Shown here: positions 16,916 through 26,034 of the stretch, piece by piece
Layout of the letters: each line of letters starts with the position of its first letter
Numbering within the stretch: position 1 is the first letter of the stretch
NCBI GenBank assembly: GCA_002401695.1
Contig: NVTV01000003.1
Location: 124,001-188,000, forward strand
DNA from: Alphaproteobacteria bacterium
GTDB taxonomy: Bacteria; Pseudomonadota; Alphaproteobacteria; Micavibrionales; Micavibrionaceae
Direction: 5' to 3'
DNA length: 64,000 nucleotides
Position numbers and translations under genes: made by a program
The notes under the pieces: model-generated
The model's input: the letters and a program-made list of their open reading frames with translations, nothing else
The model's database searches: none
Told to the model about the DNA's origin: nothing

Positions 16916-17536
16916 TTATTTTTCTAAAAAAGGAAATGTTTTGTACCCACTCTTAACCCATTTAAGAATAACATCATCATCCTTATGCTTACCCAGACAG
17001 AGGTAGTAATTTTCTTCATTATATTTTTGAAAAATAATATAGTCGCCTGTTTTTTTCTTAGAAGAGAATGGCTCACTCTTTAATCCATCCATACAAATAG
17101 ACGCCAATTTTTTTGCTGTTTCTCTACACTCTTGATCTGATGGTTTCTGAATTTTATTAAAGCTGTTGAACGATGGGCTCATCGCATTTTCAAATTTTTT
17201 AGATTTTGCTCTCCCATATTGCCAATAGCTTAGAAGATTCATCGGGGTATGTTCTGGCGTTATATAATGTTTTTTCCAAAAGTGCGCCATTTCAGGCCGC
17301 TGAAATTGTTCGGCATCTTTTGTTTTTGTGCTGATTTTCTTAAGATCCTCCAAATGTGCGATCTCAGCTATAACAAATTGAAAGAAATAATTCCCACTCC
17401 CTCTGTACGGTGTATATACAAGTTGATTTACTAAATTGGCAGTATAACGATTTGGAATAAGTGCATCTAATGCATTCACAACTAAACCCACCATCGCTTT
17501 AGAGGATTCATATGACTCGTCTTTTTGAATAACCAT
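16916..17536 (-). CDS. Hypothetical protein, AT-rich gene
   Basis: A 206-residue protein of unknown function. Its DNA is visibly richer in A and T than the rRNA methyltransferase gene beside it, which suggests recent acquisition or relaxed selection. The protein is charged and soluble, with no signal peptide, and no motif is recognised. The C-terminal part alternates short strands (GDYIIFQKY, YYLCLGKH, DDDVILKWV), compatible with a small beta-domain. Start at 17536 follows the only upstream ATG that keeps the frame. Its stop lies 12 bases from the stop of the convergent upstream gene. Confidence 0.6.
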   Translation of the reverse strand: MVIQKDESYESSKAMVGLVVNALDALIPNRYTANLVNQLVYTPYRGSGNYFFQFVIAEIAHLEDLKKISTKTKDAEQFQRPEMAHFWKKHYITPEHTPMNLLSYWQYGRAKSKKFENAMSPSFNSFNKIQKPSDQECRETAKKLASICMDGLKSEPFSSKKKTGDYIIFQKYNEENYYLCLGKHKDDDVILKWVKSGYKTFPFLEK

Positions 17537-17630
17537 AGCTCTTTTATTTTGTAATTAACCTAATGCAAAATCAAAAATTATCACATATATTGCAATCTAC
17601 AACTGTAAAATTCCATAGGAGATCAAATAA

Positions 17631-17852
17631 ATGCAATGGAACATCATCTTATTAATATTTACTATAGGAACAATAGAACCACCCACCATCATTAGAACTG
17701 GGATAATGGCTAACATGGAACAATGCGCTAATGCAGAGTTATCAGCGCAAAAAACTCAACCAGCAAAGGGCGGTTATACAGAAGCAGTCTGTATTAATAG
17801 GGACACCCTAGAATTAAAAGACAACTATCCAGCAAAAAATAAAACTCAATAG
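17631..17852 (+). CDS. Small hypothetical protein with hydrophobic N-terminus
   Basis: A 73-residue frame with a good GGAG ribosome-binding site upstream of its ATG and an N-terminal hydrophobic stretch (IILLIFTIGTI) like a weak signal or anchor sequence. The rest is polar, containing two Cys residues (QCAN, VCINRD) that could form a disulfide if the protein is exported. It sits alone in an otherwise non-coding gap between the AT-rich hypothetical gene and an isochorismatase-like gene. Coding status is plausible but not proven. Confidence 0.45.
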   Translation: MQWNIILLIFTIGTIEPPTIIRTGIMANMEQCANAELSAQKTQPAKGGYTEAVCINRDTLELKDNYPAKNKTQ

Positions 17853-17930
17853 CAAGTAAAACAACGCTATATTTGACTCTCGCCCCTTGCACCCCTTATT
17901 ATGCACAAAAATAATAAAACGGGTAGGAAC

Positions 17931-18572
17931 ATGTCAGAAAATAAGACATTAGCGCAATTTTTTAGGGTGGATGATGTTGATTTCAACCTTATAGATATTG
18001 ATAAGATTAAACAAGAAACCGCACATATCATCATTGATGCGCAGCGTTATTTCGCCGACCCCACCTATCGTCATAATCCCGATAACCCCGATTATCCGCA
18101 AGGCGGCGGCGATGAAAAAACAAACGCGACAAGTGAGAATATCGCCACACTTGTTCCAAAATTCAAAGAGGCAGGCTTACAAACCGGCTGGGTTTATTTC
18201 AGAAACATGCCCGATCAAAATGAAGATACATATGGGGGGTTCCATAACGTCGCACCCGATAAAGACACCGATTTCTTTGCAGGAAAATCAACAACGTCTC
18301 CGTTTGAAGATAAAGACAGTCATTTCAAAGAGACGTTAATTAATAACGGTGTGAAAAACCTTATTGTCTCCGGCTTTAATACCAGTGCCTGCCTTTATCA
18401 GACGGTACTGGACGCATTAGATGAAAATTTTAATGTCTGCGTTTTACTGGATATGACAGAAAACGGCGAAGGTGGCGATCCGAAATTACAAGAAAAACTG
18501 GATCATATGCGCGCAGAAGGTGCCATATTAACGGATTCAAAACAGGTTTTGCATATACTTGCGGAGCTTTAA
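17931..18572 (+). CDS. Isochorismatase-like cysteine hydrolase
   Basis: A 213-residue member of the isochorismatase/nicotinamidase superfamily of alpha/beta cysteine hydrolases. The catalytic triad expected for the family fits Asp36 (HIIIDAQRYF), Lys119 (FFAGKSTTSPF) and Cys154 (GFNTSACLYQTVLDA), with the preceding cis-peptide at VSGFNTS. Related enzymes hydrolyse isochorismate, nicotinamide or N-carbamoyl compounds; the substrate here is unknown. The ATG at 17931 follows a GTAGGAAC ribosome-binding site; an upstream in-frame start at 17901 is less likely. Confidence 0.88.
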   Translation: MSENKTLAQFFRVDDVDFNLIDIDKIKQETAHIIIDAQRYFADPTYRHNPDNPDYPQGGGDEKTNATSENIATLVPKFKEAGLQTGWVYFRNMPDQNEDTYGGFHNVAPDKDTDFFAGKSTTSPFEDKDSHFKETLINNGVKNLIVSGFNTSACLYQTVLDALDENFNVCVLLDMTENGEGGDPKLQEKLDHMRAEGAILTDSKQVLHILAEL

Positions 18573-18600
18573 GGTGCAATTACATCAACTCAATGAACCC

Positions 18601-19449
18601 TCATAACGGCTCAGGAAAATCAGAAGAGGCCTCTAATCCTGTATCTGCCTCTCTACGCATTCGCATCTGTATTTCCAAAGCTGCATTGCTATCAATAATT
18701 ACTCCTGTTGCGTCATTGTGGGTGTCCACAATCACATCAACATAGCCTGCTTTTTCAATATCCTCTGGCGAGTAACGATTATCCGCATTAATGAGAATCG
18801 TCATTTCGCCCATTTCCTTTGCAAATTTTAAATTTTGCAAAGTATCCTCAATCAGCACATACCCAATGCCACGCTCGGACAAAGCTTTGTTCTTTGGCAC
18901 GCCCAACATATCCAAAGCGCGTTCATGCATTTGCGTTCCAGCCTCTTTGCCTGCAAAATCAGGCATATCATCCTTACAAACATGGACACTGCGGTCATTA
19001 AATAAATGCCCAAGAACAGATTCAGCCAAAGCATGATCTTTCCATGCTTCATTCCCATGTGTTGCAATGGCAATATTTATCCCTGCAATGCGCAGCTTAG
19101 ACACCCCTGCCCGTAAACCGCTATTCGGATCAAAAAATGTGCTGTTTGTCGTATTTTTAATGAGGCGTGCATATTGATCACGGCGCAAACGTTCCATGTC
19201 CGCGCCATATTCCTTTGTAAAAATATCCAAAGAGCCACCGTATTTATCCTTACTCTCAATCAATAAGTCCCTGACACGTGGCTCGTCTAAATCGGAACAT
19301 TGAAGGAGAACCGCCTCAATCGCAGCCTGTAAATGATATTCATGCGCGTTTTCAGGCTCTGCATAGAGTGTATTATCCAGATCAAAGACAACGCCTTGAA
19401 TGATCGCAGAATGCATATACGGATTTTCAGAAGAATAGTAATGTACCAT
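18601..19449 (-). CDS. HAD-superfamily hydrolase, pyrimidine 5'-nucleotidase-like
   Basis: A 282-residue phosphatase of the haloacid dehalogenase family. Motif I is GVVFDLDNTLYA (catalytic Asp and acid/base Asp at about residues 23 and 25), and the helical cap follows. Motif II is probably the IAIATHGN segment, and motif IV is VLIEDTLQNLKFAKEMG near residue 200. The DxDxTLY signature with a helical cap suggests the pyrimidine nucleotidase or phosphoglycolate-phosphatase-like group, but the substrate is not deducible. It lies about 160 bases after metE on the same strand, beyond a terminator. The ATG at 19449 was preferred over an upstream TTG. Confidence 0.85.
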   Translation of the reverse strand: MVHYYSSENPYMHSAIIQGVVFDLDNTLYAEPENAHEYHLQAAIEAVLLQCSDLDEPRVRDLLIESKDKYGGSLDIFTKEYGADMERLRRDQYARLIKNTTNSTFFDPNSGLRAGVSKLRIAGINIAIATHGNEAWKDHALAESVLGHLFNDRSVHVCKDDMPDFAGKEAGTQMHERALDMLGVPKNKALSERGIGYVLIEDTLQNLKFAKEMGEMTILINADNRYSPEDIEKAGYVDVIVDTHNDATGVIIDSNAALEIQMRMRREADTGLEASSDFPEPL

Positions 19450-19558
19450 AATCAACCTGTTTATCTTATATTTCGGCCATTTTTACGGCTCTTGCTCTAT
19501 TTTATACATAATAAATATAATATACAAATAACACTTTAAAAATTTCTTATCTATGTAT

Positions 19559-19590
19559 AAAAGGCTCACCATAACGATGAGCCTTTTTCT
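19559..19590 (-). terminator. Rho-independent terminator after metE
   Basis: A 10-base inverted repeat (AAAAGGCTCA / TGAGCCTTTT) with a 9-base loop lies just downstream of the metE stop at 19613. T runs flank both sides, so it could terminate transcription from either direction, but only metE approaches it. Confidence 0.8.
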
Positions 19591-19612
19591 AAATCTTAAA
19601 AGTACAGAATGC

Positions 19613-21946
19613 CTAAGCAGCCGCACTCGCTTTTGATTTTTCGCGCATAATTTTTGCAGCTTCCACCATGTTTTTAAGCGCAGGTTTAACCTCTGCCCAA
19701 CCACGTGTTTTCAGACCACAATCCGGGTTCACCCAGATTTGACGCTCATCCAGATTTTCTTTGGCTTTATCAAGCAGATCAACCATTTCCTGTGTTGTAG
19801 GAACACGCGGAGAATGGATGTCATAAACGCCCGGCCCGATCTCGTTAGGATATTTGAACGCGACGAAAGCCTCCAACAATTCCATTTGAGAGCGTGAAGT
19901 CTCGATAGAGATCACATCCGCGTCCATGTCCGCAACTTCTTGCATCACGTCATTAAACTCGGAGTAACACATATGCGTATGAATTTGCGTTGAATCTTCA
20001 ACACTACATGACGTAATGCGGAAATCTTCAACAGCGTTATCAAGATATGCTTTCCAATCAGACTGGCGCAATGGCAAGCCTTCACGGAAGGCCGCTTCAT
20101 CAATTTGGATCATCTTAATGCCTGCCGCTTCCAAATCGGAAACTTCATCACGGATCGCAAGCGATATTTGCTTTGATGTTACGCTGCGTGGTTGGTCATC
20201 ACGAACAAAAGACCACTGCAAAATTGTGATCGGGCCAGTCAACATGCCCTTCATGATTTTGTCTGTTTGCTCTTGCGCGTATTTTGACCATTCAACAGTC
20301 ATCGCCGTTGGACGAGAAACATCACCGTAGATAATCGGCGGTTTCACACAACGTGAACCATAAGACTGAACCCAACCAAACTTGGAGAAGGTAAAGCCGT
20401 CTAGTTGCTCACCGAAATATTCAACCATGTCGTTACGCTCCGGCTCACCATGAACAAGAACATCAATATCAACGTCATGTTGGAATTCAACAACCGAGCG
20501 AATTTCCGCTTGCATTGCTGCCTTATATTCCGTTTCGCCAAGCTCACCTTTCTTGAACGCGGAACGTGCCTTGCGGATTTCCTGCGTTTGTGGGAAAGAC
20601 CCGATTGATGTTGTCGGATATAGAGGCAAGTTCAATGCCGCTTGTTGGATTTTCTGACGTTCCGCAAAGGGAGATTTACGTTTCTTCATTTCAGGGGTAA
20701 TACCTGCAACGCGGGACTTAACCTCATCATTATGGATACGCTTCGATGTGCGGCGATCTTCTTGAACCGCGTCACTTGCCGCAAGTTCGGATGAAATCGC
20801 ATCACGACCGTCATTCGCACCTTTTGCAATAACTGCAATTTCGGAAACTTTCTGCGTCGCATACGCCATCCAGCTTTTGATTTTCTCATCAAGAACTGTT
20901 TCGCTATCCAGATCAACAGGTGTGTGCAACAAGGAACTAGACCCTGCAACGAACACTTTATCAGAACCAAGTTTTGCAACGGCTTTGTCGATGAAGCCCA
21001 AAGATTTGGACAGATCGTTTTTCCAAATGTTACGGCCATCAACGATACCAACGGAGAGTGTTTTATCACCGATTTTTGCAAGCGCTTCGTCGAAGGCTTT
21101 TTCTGCATTATTGGCTGCTGTGTTGGCTTGGTTCGGGCCACGGCACAAATCAATGTGCAATGCATCTACAGGCAAGCCATAGAACAAGTCCGCATTACCG
21201 CGAAGTGTGTCAAAGTAAGACGCGACAAGGATTTTTAAGCCTTCAGGTTGCTTCAAACCATCATAAGCCGCTTTCACAACGCCTTGACCGATTGGACAAA
21301 GATCAAGTGCGAATACAGGTTCATCAATTTGAACCCACTCCGCGCCAAGATCAGCCAATTTCGCCAAAATCTCGTTATAAACAGGGATCAGTTTTTTCAC
21401 TGTCTCTTCATGGCTAAAGCCTTCATATTGCGCTTTACCAAGGAATACAAAACTTGCAGGGCCAACAATAACCGGACGTGTTTCAATACCAAGATCTTTG
21501 GCTTCTTTATATTGGTCAAAGATTTTAGTGCTGGAAAGGCTAGGCTCCATACCTTCTTCAAATTCAGGAACGATATAATGATAATTCGTGTCATACCATT
21601 TTGTCATTTCCATCGCTGTCACATCAACGCTGCCTTGTTGCGCGCCACGTGCCATTGCGAAATAGGTATCAAGATCAACTTGACCGCCACTCCAGTTATA
21701 ACGCTCCGGTACAAGACCCAGCGTTGCAATCAAATCAAGAACCTGATCGTAGAATGAAAAATCATTGGACGGAATATGGTTTAGGCCGGCCTTTTTCTGT
21801 AAACTCCAGTTATGAGCGCGTAACTCTTTACCGGTATTAAGAAGATCATCCTGAGAGCTTTTACCCTTCCAGTAGCTTTCAACAGCTTTCTTCAACTGGC
21901 GCATATCACCAATGCGCGGAAATCCTAAATTTGTTGCCAGAACCAT
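19613..21946 (-). CDS. metE: 5-methyltetrahydropteroyltriglutamate--homocysteine methyltransferase (cobalamin-independent)
   Basis: A 777-residue cobalamin-independent methionine synthase, the normal MetE length. Two domains are visible. The N-terminal half begins MVLATNLGFPRIG and the catalytic C-terminal half begins near LPLYPTTSIGSFPQT. The zinc-binding residues are in the HTHMCYSEF and NPDCGLKTRGW segments. It transfers the methyl group from 5-methyltetrahydrofolate to homocysteine in the cytoplasm. The frame opens four codons earlier with ATG GAG GAA, but that stretch is itself the GGAGG ribosome-binding site of the ATG at 21946, so the later start is chosen. metF lies upstream on the same strand, 171 bases away. 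Confidence 0.97.
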   Translation of the reverse strand: MVLATNLGFPRIGDMRQLKKAVESYWKGKSSQDDLLNTGKELRAHNWSLQKKAGLNHIPSNDFSFYDQVLDLIATLGLVPERYNWSGGQVDLDTYFAMARGAQQGSVDVTAMEMTKWYDTNYHYIVPEFEEGMEPSLSSTKIFDQYKEAKDLGIETRPVIVGPASFVFLGKAQYEGFSHEETVKKLIPVYNEILAKLADLGAEWVQIDEPVFALDLCPIGQGVVKAAYDGLKQPEGLKILVASYFDTLRGNADLFYGLPVDALHIDLCRGPNQANTAANNAEKAFDEALAKIGDKTLSVGIVDGRNIWKNDLSKSLGFIDKAVAKLGSDKVFVAGSSSLLHTPVDLDSETVLDEKIKSWMAYATQKVSEIAVIAKGANDGRDAISSELAASDAVQEDRRTSKRIHNDEVKSRVAGITPEMKKRKSPFAERQKIQQAALNLPLYPTTSIGSFPQTQEIRKARSAFKKGELGETEYKAAMQAEIRSVVEFQHDVDIDVLVHGEPERNDMVEYFGEQLDGFTFSKFGWVQSYGSRCVKPPIIYGDVSRPTAMTVEWSKYAQEQTDKIMKGMLTGPITILQWSFVRDDQPRSVTSKQISLAIRDEVSDLEAAGIKMIQIDEAAFREGLPLRQSDWKAYLDNAVEDFRITSCSVEDSTQIHTHMCYSEFNDVMQEVADMDADVISIETSRSQMELLEAFVAFKYPNEIGPGVYDIHSPRVPTTQEMVDLLDKAKENLDERQIWVNPDCGLKTRGWAEVKPALKNMVEAAKIMREKSKASAAA

Positions 21947-22117
21947 ACGTTCCTCCATTAAAGTCTAAAAATTTTACTTAAGGTCTGGAATAGAACGGTT
22001 AGAAACAAATATCAAGCACAAAAATGCCATAATTACGCTGCAACGCCATATAATATAGCATTATAGTGAGACAAAGTTCAGTTTGATACAGAGGAACAGC
22101 TAAATCACGGTTATATG

Positions 22118-22957
22118 TTAAGAGATTGCCTCAACAGCCTGCGTGGTGATATCGGATTTATTCAGTGTGTAATAATGAATATGCTCCACACCGTTTTTCA
22201 CAAGATCTTCGCTTTGCCCCACCAGCAAGTCCAGCGCAACCTTGCGCGCATCTTCCGGTTTATCTTCCAAGCCTTCGAATCTCTCATGCAGCCATTTCGG
22301 CACGCTTGCCTGACAACGCCCTGCAAACCCGCACATCGATTTAAAATCATGGATAGGCAGTAAACCCGGCACAATCGGGGCTTTAATGTTCGCTTTTGCG
22401 CAATGCTCCAGAAATTCATAATACACCGTGTTATCAAAGAAAAACTGCGTAATTGCGCGGTTCGCGCCTGCATCTATCTTCTTCATCAAGGCCTCAACAT
22501 CCTTATCGATAGAATCCGCATCGGGATGTTTTTCAGGATACGCGCCAACAGAGATTTCGAAATCCTGACGCGCTTTCAACGCCGCAACAAAGTGGCTGGT
22601 ATATTGAAAATACTCGGCGTCCGGATCAAGCGGCCATTCTAAATCGGCAGGCATATCCCCGCGCAGCGCCACAATATGATGCACACCGTTCTCCCACAGT
22701 TCATCCGCCAGCGCATACATTTCTTTACGTGGTGAATTAATATAGGTCAGGTGCGACGCCGTGGGAATATCTGTATTTGCGATCACTCGTTTGATGATTT
22801 GCAACGTCTTGTCACGCGTCGAACCACCCGCGCCATAGGTCACAGTCATAAATTTCGGATTAAGGGCTTTTAGATCTTCGATCGCTTTGAACAACAATTC
22901 TGTCGTTTTATCCGTTTTCGGAGGGAAAAATTCAAAAGAAAAAGTTGCTTTGCTCAC
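22118..22957 (-). CDS. metF: 5,10-methylenetetrahydrofolate reductase
   Basis: A 279-residue flavoprotein converting methylene-THF to methyl-THF, the methyl donor for MetE. Key segments are SFEFFPPKTDK at the N-terminus (catalytic Glu), TYGAGGSTRDKT, HLTYINSPRKEM, ALRGDMP (FAD/substrate region) and FFFDNTVYYEFLEHC. Together with metE it forms a B12-independent methionine branch. metF and metE are in the same direction, so co-transcription is likely. No riboswitch structure was recognised between them. Confidence 0.96.
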   Translation of the reverse strand: MSKATFSFEFFPPKTDKTTELLFKAIEDLKALNPKFMTVTYGAGGSTRDKTLQIIKRVIANTDIPTASHLTYINSPRKEMYALADELWENGVHHIVALRGDMPADLEWPLDPDAEYFQYTSHFVAALKARQDFEISVGAYPEKHPDADSIDKDVEALMKKIDAGANRAITQFFFDNTVYYEFLEHCAKANIKAPIVPGLLPIHDFKSMCGFAGRCQASVPKWLHERFEGLEDKPEDARKVALDLLVGQSEDLVKNGVEHIHYYTLNKSDITTQAVEAIS

Positions 22958-23115
22958 GTTCCGGTAATCCTTATCTACACATCATTTATTGATTCGATAC
23001 GCATTACAGCACCCTTTTTGAAGCATAACAACAATTTAGTCTTTGCATCGCGTAATTTACACGCTAAAAAGAGGCATCGTCAAAAGACATCGCGTTATAG
23101 GAAAGACTAAAACTC

Positions 23116-24690
23116 ATGCCGAAAACAAATCACGAGCATATCCTTATTCTGGATTTTGGATCTCAGGTCACACAGCTTATTGCGCGTCGCTTACGCGAGA
23201 GCGGTGTTTACTGCGAAGTATGGCCGTTTAACCAAGCCTCTGACGAGAAGATCAAAGCCTATAACCCGAAGGGCATTATCCTTGCGGGCGGGCCGTGTAG
23301 CGTGTTGGATGACGATGCCCCCGCCGCCCCACAGATCGTATTCGAGATGGGCGTGCCGATCTTTGGCATTTGCTACGGTCAACAAACCATGGTCAAACAG
23401 CTTGGCGGTGTTGTCGAGGCGGAGAAATCCCGTGAATTCGGACGCGCATATGTCGATGTATTAGATCACTCCAGCATCACAACTGATGTTTGGGATAAGG
23501 GCGCGAATGAGCAAGTCTGGATGAGCCACGGCGACCATGTCGCCAGTCTTCCCGAAGGGTTTCGCGTTATCGCAAAATCTGATGGTGCACCTTATGCTTT
23601 TATCGCGGATACAGAGCGCCGCTTTTACGGTGTGCAATTCCACCCTGAAGTGGTGCATACACCCCACGGTGCGGACTTGCTGAAGAATTTTACGCATAAT
23701 GTTTGTGGTTGCTCGGGCGACTGGACAATGGCCTCTTTCCGCGAAGAACAAATCGCGAAAATCCGCGCTCAAGTGGGTGACGAGAAAGTTATTTGCGGCC
23801 TGTCAGGCGGTGTAGACAGCTCCGTCACGGCAGTATTAATCCATGAAGCCATCGGCGATCAATTGACTTGTATCTATGTGGATACAGGCCTGATGCGCGA
23901 AGGTGAAAGCGAGCAAGTGGTTTCCTTGTTCCGCGATCATTATAATATTCCCCTGATCCATGAAGATGCCTCCGACCTGTTTTTGGGCGGGCTGGAAGGG
24001 ATCAGCGATCCTGAAATTAAACGTAAAGTTATTGGTGGATTATTTATTGATGTGTTTGATGAATGCTCCCGCCGCGTGGCCGATGGAGGCAAACCCGCCA
24101 AGTTCCTCGCGCAAGGCACGCTCTATCCCGATGTGATTGAAAGCGTCAGCTTCACGGGCGGCCCATCGCAAACCATCAAGAGCCACCACAATGTCGGCGG
24201 CCTTCCTGATGATATGGCGATGGAATTGGTGGAGCCGATGCGCGAATTGTTCAAGGACGAAGTGCGCGCCCTTGGCCGTGAAATGAACATGCCCGAAGAT
24301 TTAATCCGCCGCCACCCCTTTCCGGGGCCGGGCTTAGCGATCCGCATTCCGGGTGAAATCACGCAGGAGAAAATTGATATCCTGCGCAAAGCCGATGTTG
24401 TGTATCTGGACGAGATTAAAAAGGCCGGATTATATGACGTGATTTGGCAAGCATTTGCGGTGTTATTACCCGTGAAGACCGTCGGCGTAATGGGCGATGC
24501 CCGCACCTATGATTACGTCTGCGCCCTGCGCGCCGTGACCAGCACCGACGGCATGACCGCCGATTACTACCCCTTCGAACACGAATTCCTAGGCCGCACC
24601 TCCACCCGCATCATAAACGAAGTGCATGGCATCAACCGTGTGGTGTATGATATTACGAGTAAGCCGCCGGGCACGATTGAGTGGGAATAG
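23116..24690 (+). CDS. guaA: GMP synthase, glutamine-hydrolysing
   Basis: A 524-residue bifunctional enzyme making GMP from XMP, ATP and glutamine. The class I amidotransferase domain comes first ([18 protein letters not shown] with Cys86, the QFHPEV His-Glu pair), followed by the ATP pyrophosphatase domain with SGGVDSS (about residues 232-238) and the C-terminal dimerisation domain ending PPGTIEWE, which is the conserved 3' end. That 3' end is a known integration site for genomic islands, and here the next gene starts only 4 bases later. No direct repeat of the end was found nearby. Confidence 0.97.
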   Translation: MPKTNHEHILILDFGSQVTQLIARRLRESGVYCEVWPFNQASDEKIKAYNPKGIILAGGPCSVLDDDAPAAPQIVFEMGVPIFGICYGQQTMVKQLGGVVEAEKSREFGRAYVDVLDHSSITTDVWDKGANEQVWMSHGDHVASLPEGFRVIAKSDGAPYAFIADTERRFYGVQFHPEVVHTPHGADLLKNFTHNVCGCSGDWTMASFREEQIAKIRAQVGDEKVICGLSGGVDSSVTAVLIHEAIGDQLTCIYVDTGLMREGESEQVVSLFRDHYNIPLIHEDASDLFLGGLEGISDPEIKRKVIGGLFIDVFDECSRRVADGGKPAKFLAQGTLYPDVIESVSFTGGPSQTIKSHHNVGGLPDDMAMELVEPMRELFKDEVRALGREMNMPEDLIRRHPFPGPGLAIRIPGEITQEKIDILRKADVVYLDEIKKAGLYDVIWQAFAVLLPVKTVGVMGDARTYDYVCALRAVTSTDGMTADYYPFEHEFLGRTSTRIINEVHGINRVVYDITSKPPGTIEWE

Positions 24691-24694
24691 AAAA

Positions 24695-25657
24695 ATGACA
24701 AACTGTTTCATATGCGAAACATTGCTGACAAATATAACGGATCTTGATTATGGAGTTCAGCATAAAATTGATTGCCCACAATGTGGTAAATATGAACTAC
24801 ATGGTTTTGCTCTTGATGATCAGGATTTTGCAAATTGGGATCAAAAAAAGAGAAACTTCGTTAGCTTCTATATTAGACATTCCCAAAAGAAAAATTCTTA
24901 TCCCATCTGGGATAATGACAGAATACAACACGTATTAAAGAACCGATCTTCACTAAGGCCAACAGAACAAATGAATTATCTCTTACAGTGGATAGGAGAT
25001 AATTCAAGTCATATTGGAGACATGATTTCGGCTGATGTAAGCCCGATTATAGGATCTACGGGGTGTGTGGATAGAGGTGCTGTTTTTCATCTTTTGAGCG
25101 AACTAGAGGCTAGGAATTTGATAGAATTTCAAGGACTTATGGGAGGACAAAGTGCTGGAATGGTTACTTTGCTTTTAGATGGTTGGGATTACTATGATAA
25201 ACTTTCAAAATCTAGCGAAGCATCTAACAATGTTTTTATGGCCATGAAATTTGGTGATTTAGAACTCAATACCTTTTTTGAAAATTCACTTAAGCCAGCT
25301 GTCCTACAAACGGGCTGTTCTCTTTTTAAACTCGATGATCGTCCAGAAGCTGGATTAATTGATATTCGTATGAGGCAAGAAATTAAAAATAGTAAATTTA
25401 TTATTGCTGATTTAACACATCACAATGCAGGGGCTTATTGGGAAGCAGGTTTTGCAGAAGGCATAGGAAAACAAGTTATTTATACATGCGAAAAGAGTGT
25501 ATTTGAAAGCCCAGAAACAAAACCACATTTTGACGTAAATCATCACTTAACAATTATTTGGGACAAAGATAACCCAGAAAATGCAGTTGCAGAAATAAAG
25601 GCTGCAATTAGATACACATTCCCTGAAACCAAACAAGAAGACAATACATTGTTGTAA
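24695..25657 (+). CDS. Zinc-ribbon protein with C-terminal nucleoside-deoxyribosyltransferase/TIR-like domain
   Basis: A 320-residue protein from an AT-rich gene that starts 4 bases after guaA. The N-terminus has a four-Cys zinc-ribbon pattern (Cys4, Cys7, Cys27, Cys30). The middle (about residues 120-165) has a helical, winged-helix-like stretch. The C-terminal domain (178-290) has the alternating pattern of the nucleoside 2-deoxyribosyltransferase/TIR-like superfamily: VFMAMKFG, IKNSKFIIADLTHHN, then AYWEAGFAEGIGKQVIY, with Glu250 as the candidate catalytic residue. Such domains occur in defence and NAD- or nucleotide-processing proteins; activity here is inference. The base composition and position suggest acquired DNA. 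Confidence 0.6.
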   Translation: MTNCFICETLLTNITDLDYGVQHKIDCPQCGKYELHGFALDDQDFANWDQKKRNFVSFYIRHSQKKNSYPIWDNDRIQHVLKNRSSLRPTEQMNYLLQWIGDNSSHIGDMISADVSPIIGSTGCVDRGAVFHLLSELEARNLIEFQGLMGGQSAGMVTLLLDGWDYYDKLSKSSEASNNVFMAMKFGDLELNTFFENSLKPAVLQTGCSLFKLDDRPEAGLIDIRMRQEIKNSKFIIADLTHHNAGAYWEAGFAEGIGKQVIYTCEKSVFESPETKPHFDVNHHLTIIWDKDNPENAVAEIKAAIRYTFPETKQEDNTLL

Positions 25658-25773
25658 ACACAAAACACCCCCGCGACTTGGGAGTTGCGGAGGTGCCCGT
25701 GTGTGGAAACATAAGAAGATAAATGCGTCCATCCACTTTCAAATGTTGATTATAGTCTACAGTATTTTGTGGG

Positions 25774-25808
25774 CTATTGCCAATAGTTATTGTTGTCTTT
25801 CGTCAACA
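25774..25808. promoter_or_regulatory. Two operator-like palindromes upstream of the XRE gene
   Basis: CTATT-GCC-AATAG at 25774-25786 is a perfect inverted repeat, and TGTTG-N8-CAACA at 25791-25808 is another. They sit 10 to 44 bases before the ATG of the XRE-family regulator, a usual place for self-regulating operators. Binding by that protein is inference. Confidence 0.4.
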
Positions 25809-25817
25809 TAATGGCGT

Positions 25818-26024
25818 ATGGATGATTTAGAAGCTATTGGCAGGAACATTGCGCGGTTACGCACAAAGAAGAAACTCTCACAAGAGGATTTGTGTGGCAC
25901 TGCGGATATTGATCGCAGTTATCTTTCAGAAATCGAAAATGGCCATAAGAATTTTTCAATTACAGTCCTACTCAAAATCGCGCGGGCGTTAGAGGTTGCG
26001 CCTGAAGATATTTTGAAAATATAG
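25818..26024 (+). CDS. Small XRE-family helix-turn-helix regulator
   Basis: A 68-residue single-domain DNA-binding protein. The whole chain is one lambda Cro/C1-type HTH: IGRNIARLRTKKKLSQEDLC (helices 1 and 2), then DIDRSYLSEIENGHKNFSI (recognition helix with SYLSEIENG) and VLLKIARALEVAP. The size and sequence resemble controller proteins of restriction-modification systems and other tiny repressors. Palindromes directly upstream suggest autoregulation. It stands between the zinc-ribbon/TIR-like gene (160 bases upstream, same strand) and a convergent unknown gene, and may belong with the former. Confidence 0.85.
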   Translation: MDDLEAIGRNIARLRTKKKLSQEDLCGTADIDRSYLSEIENGHKNFSITVLLKIARALEVAPEDILKI

Positions 26025-26034
26025 GGTGTGTGGC

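Noticed and set aside
21947..22117. Riboswitch between metF and metE
   Set aside because: A SAM or similar riboswitch was considered, but no recognisable stem pattern was found in this 171-base gap.
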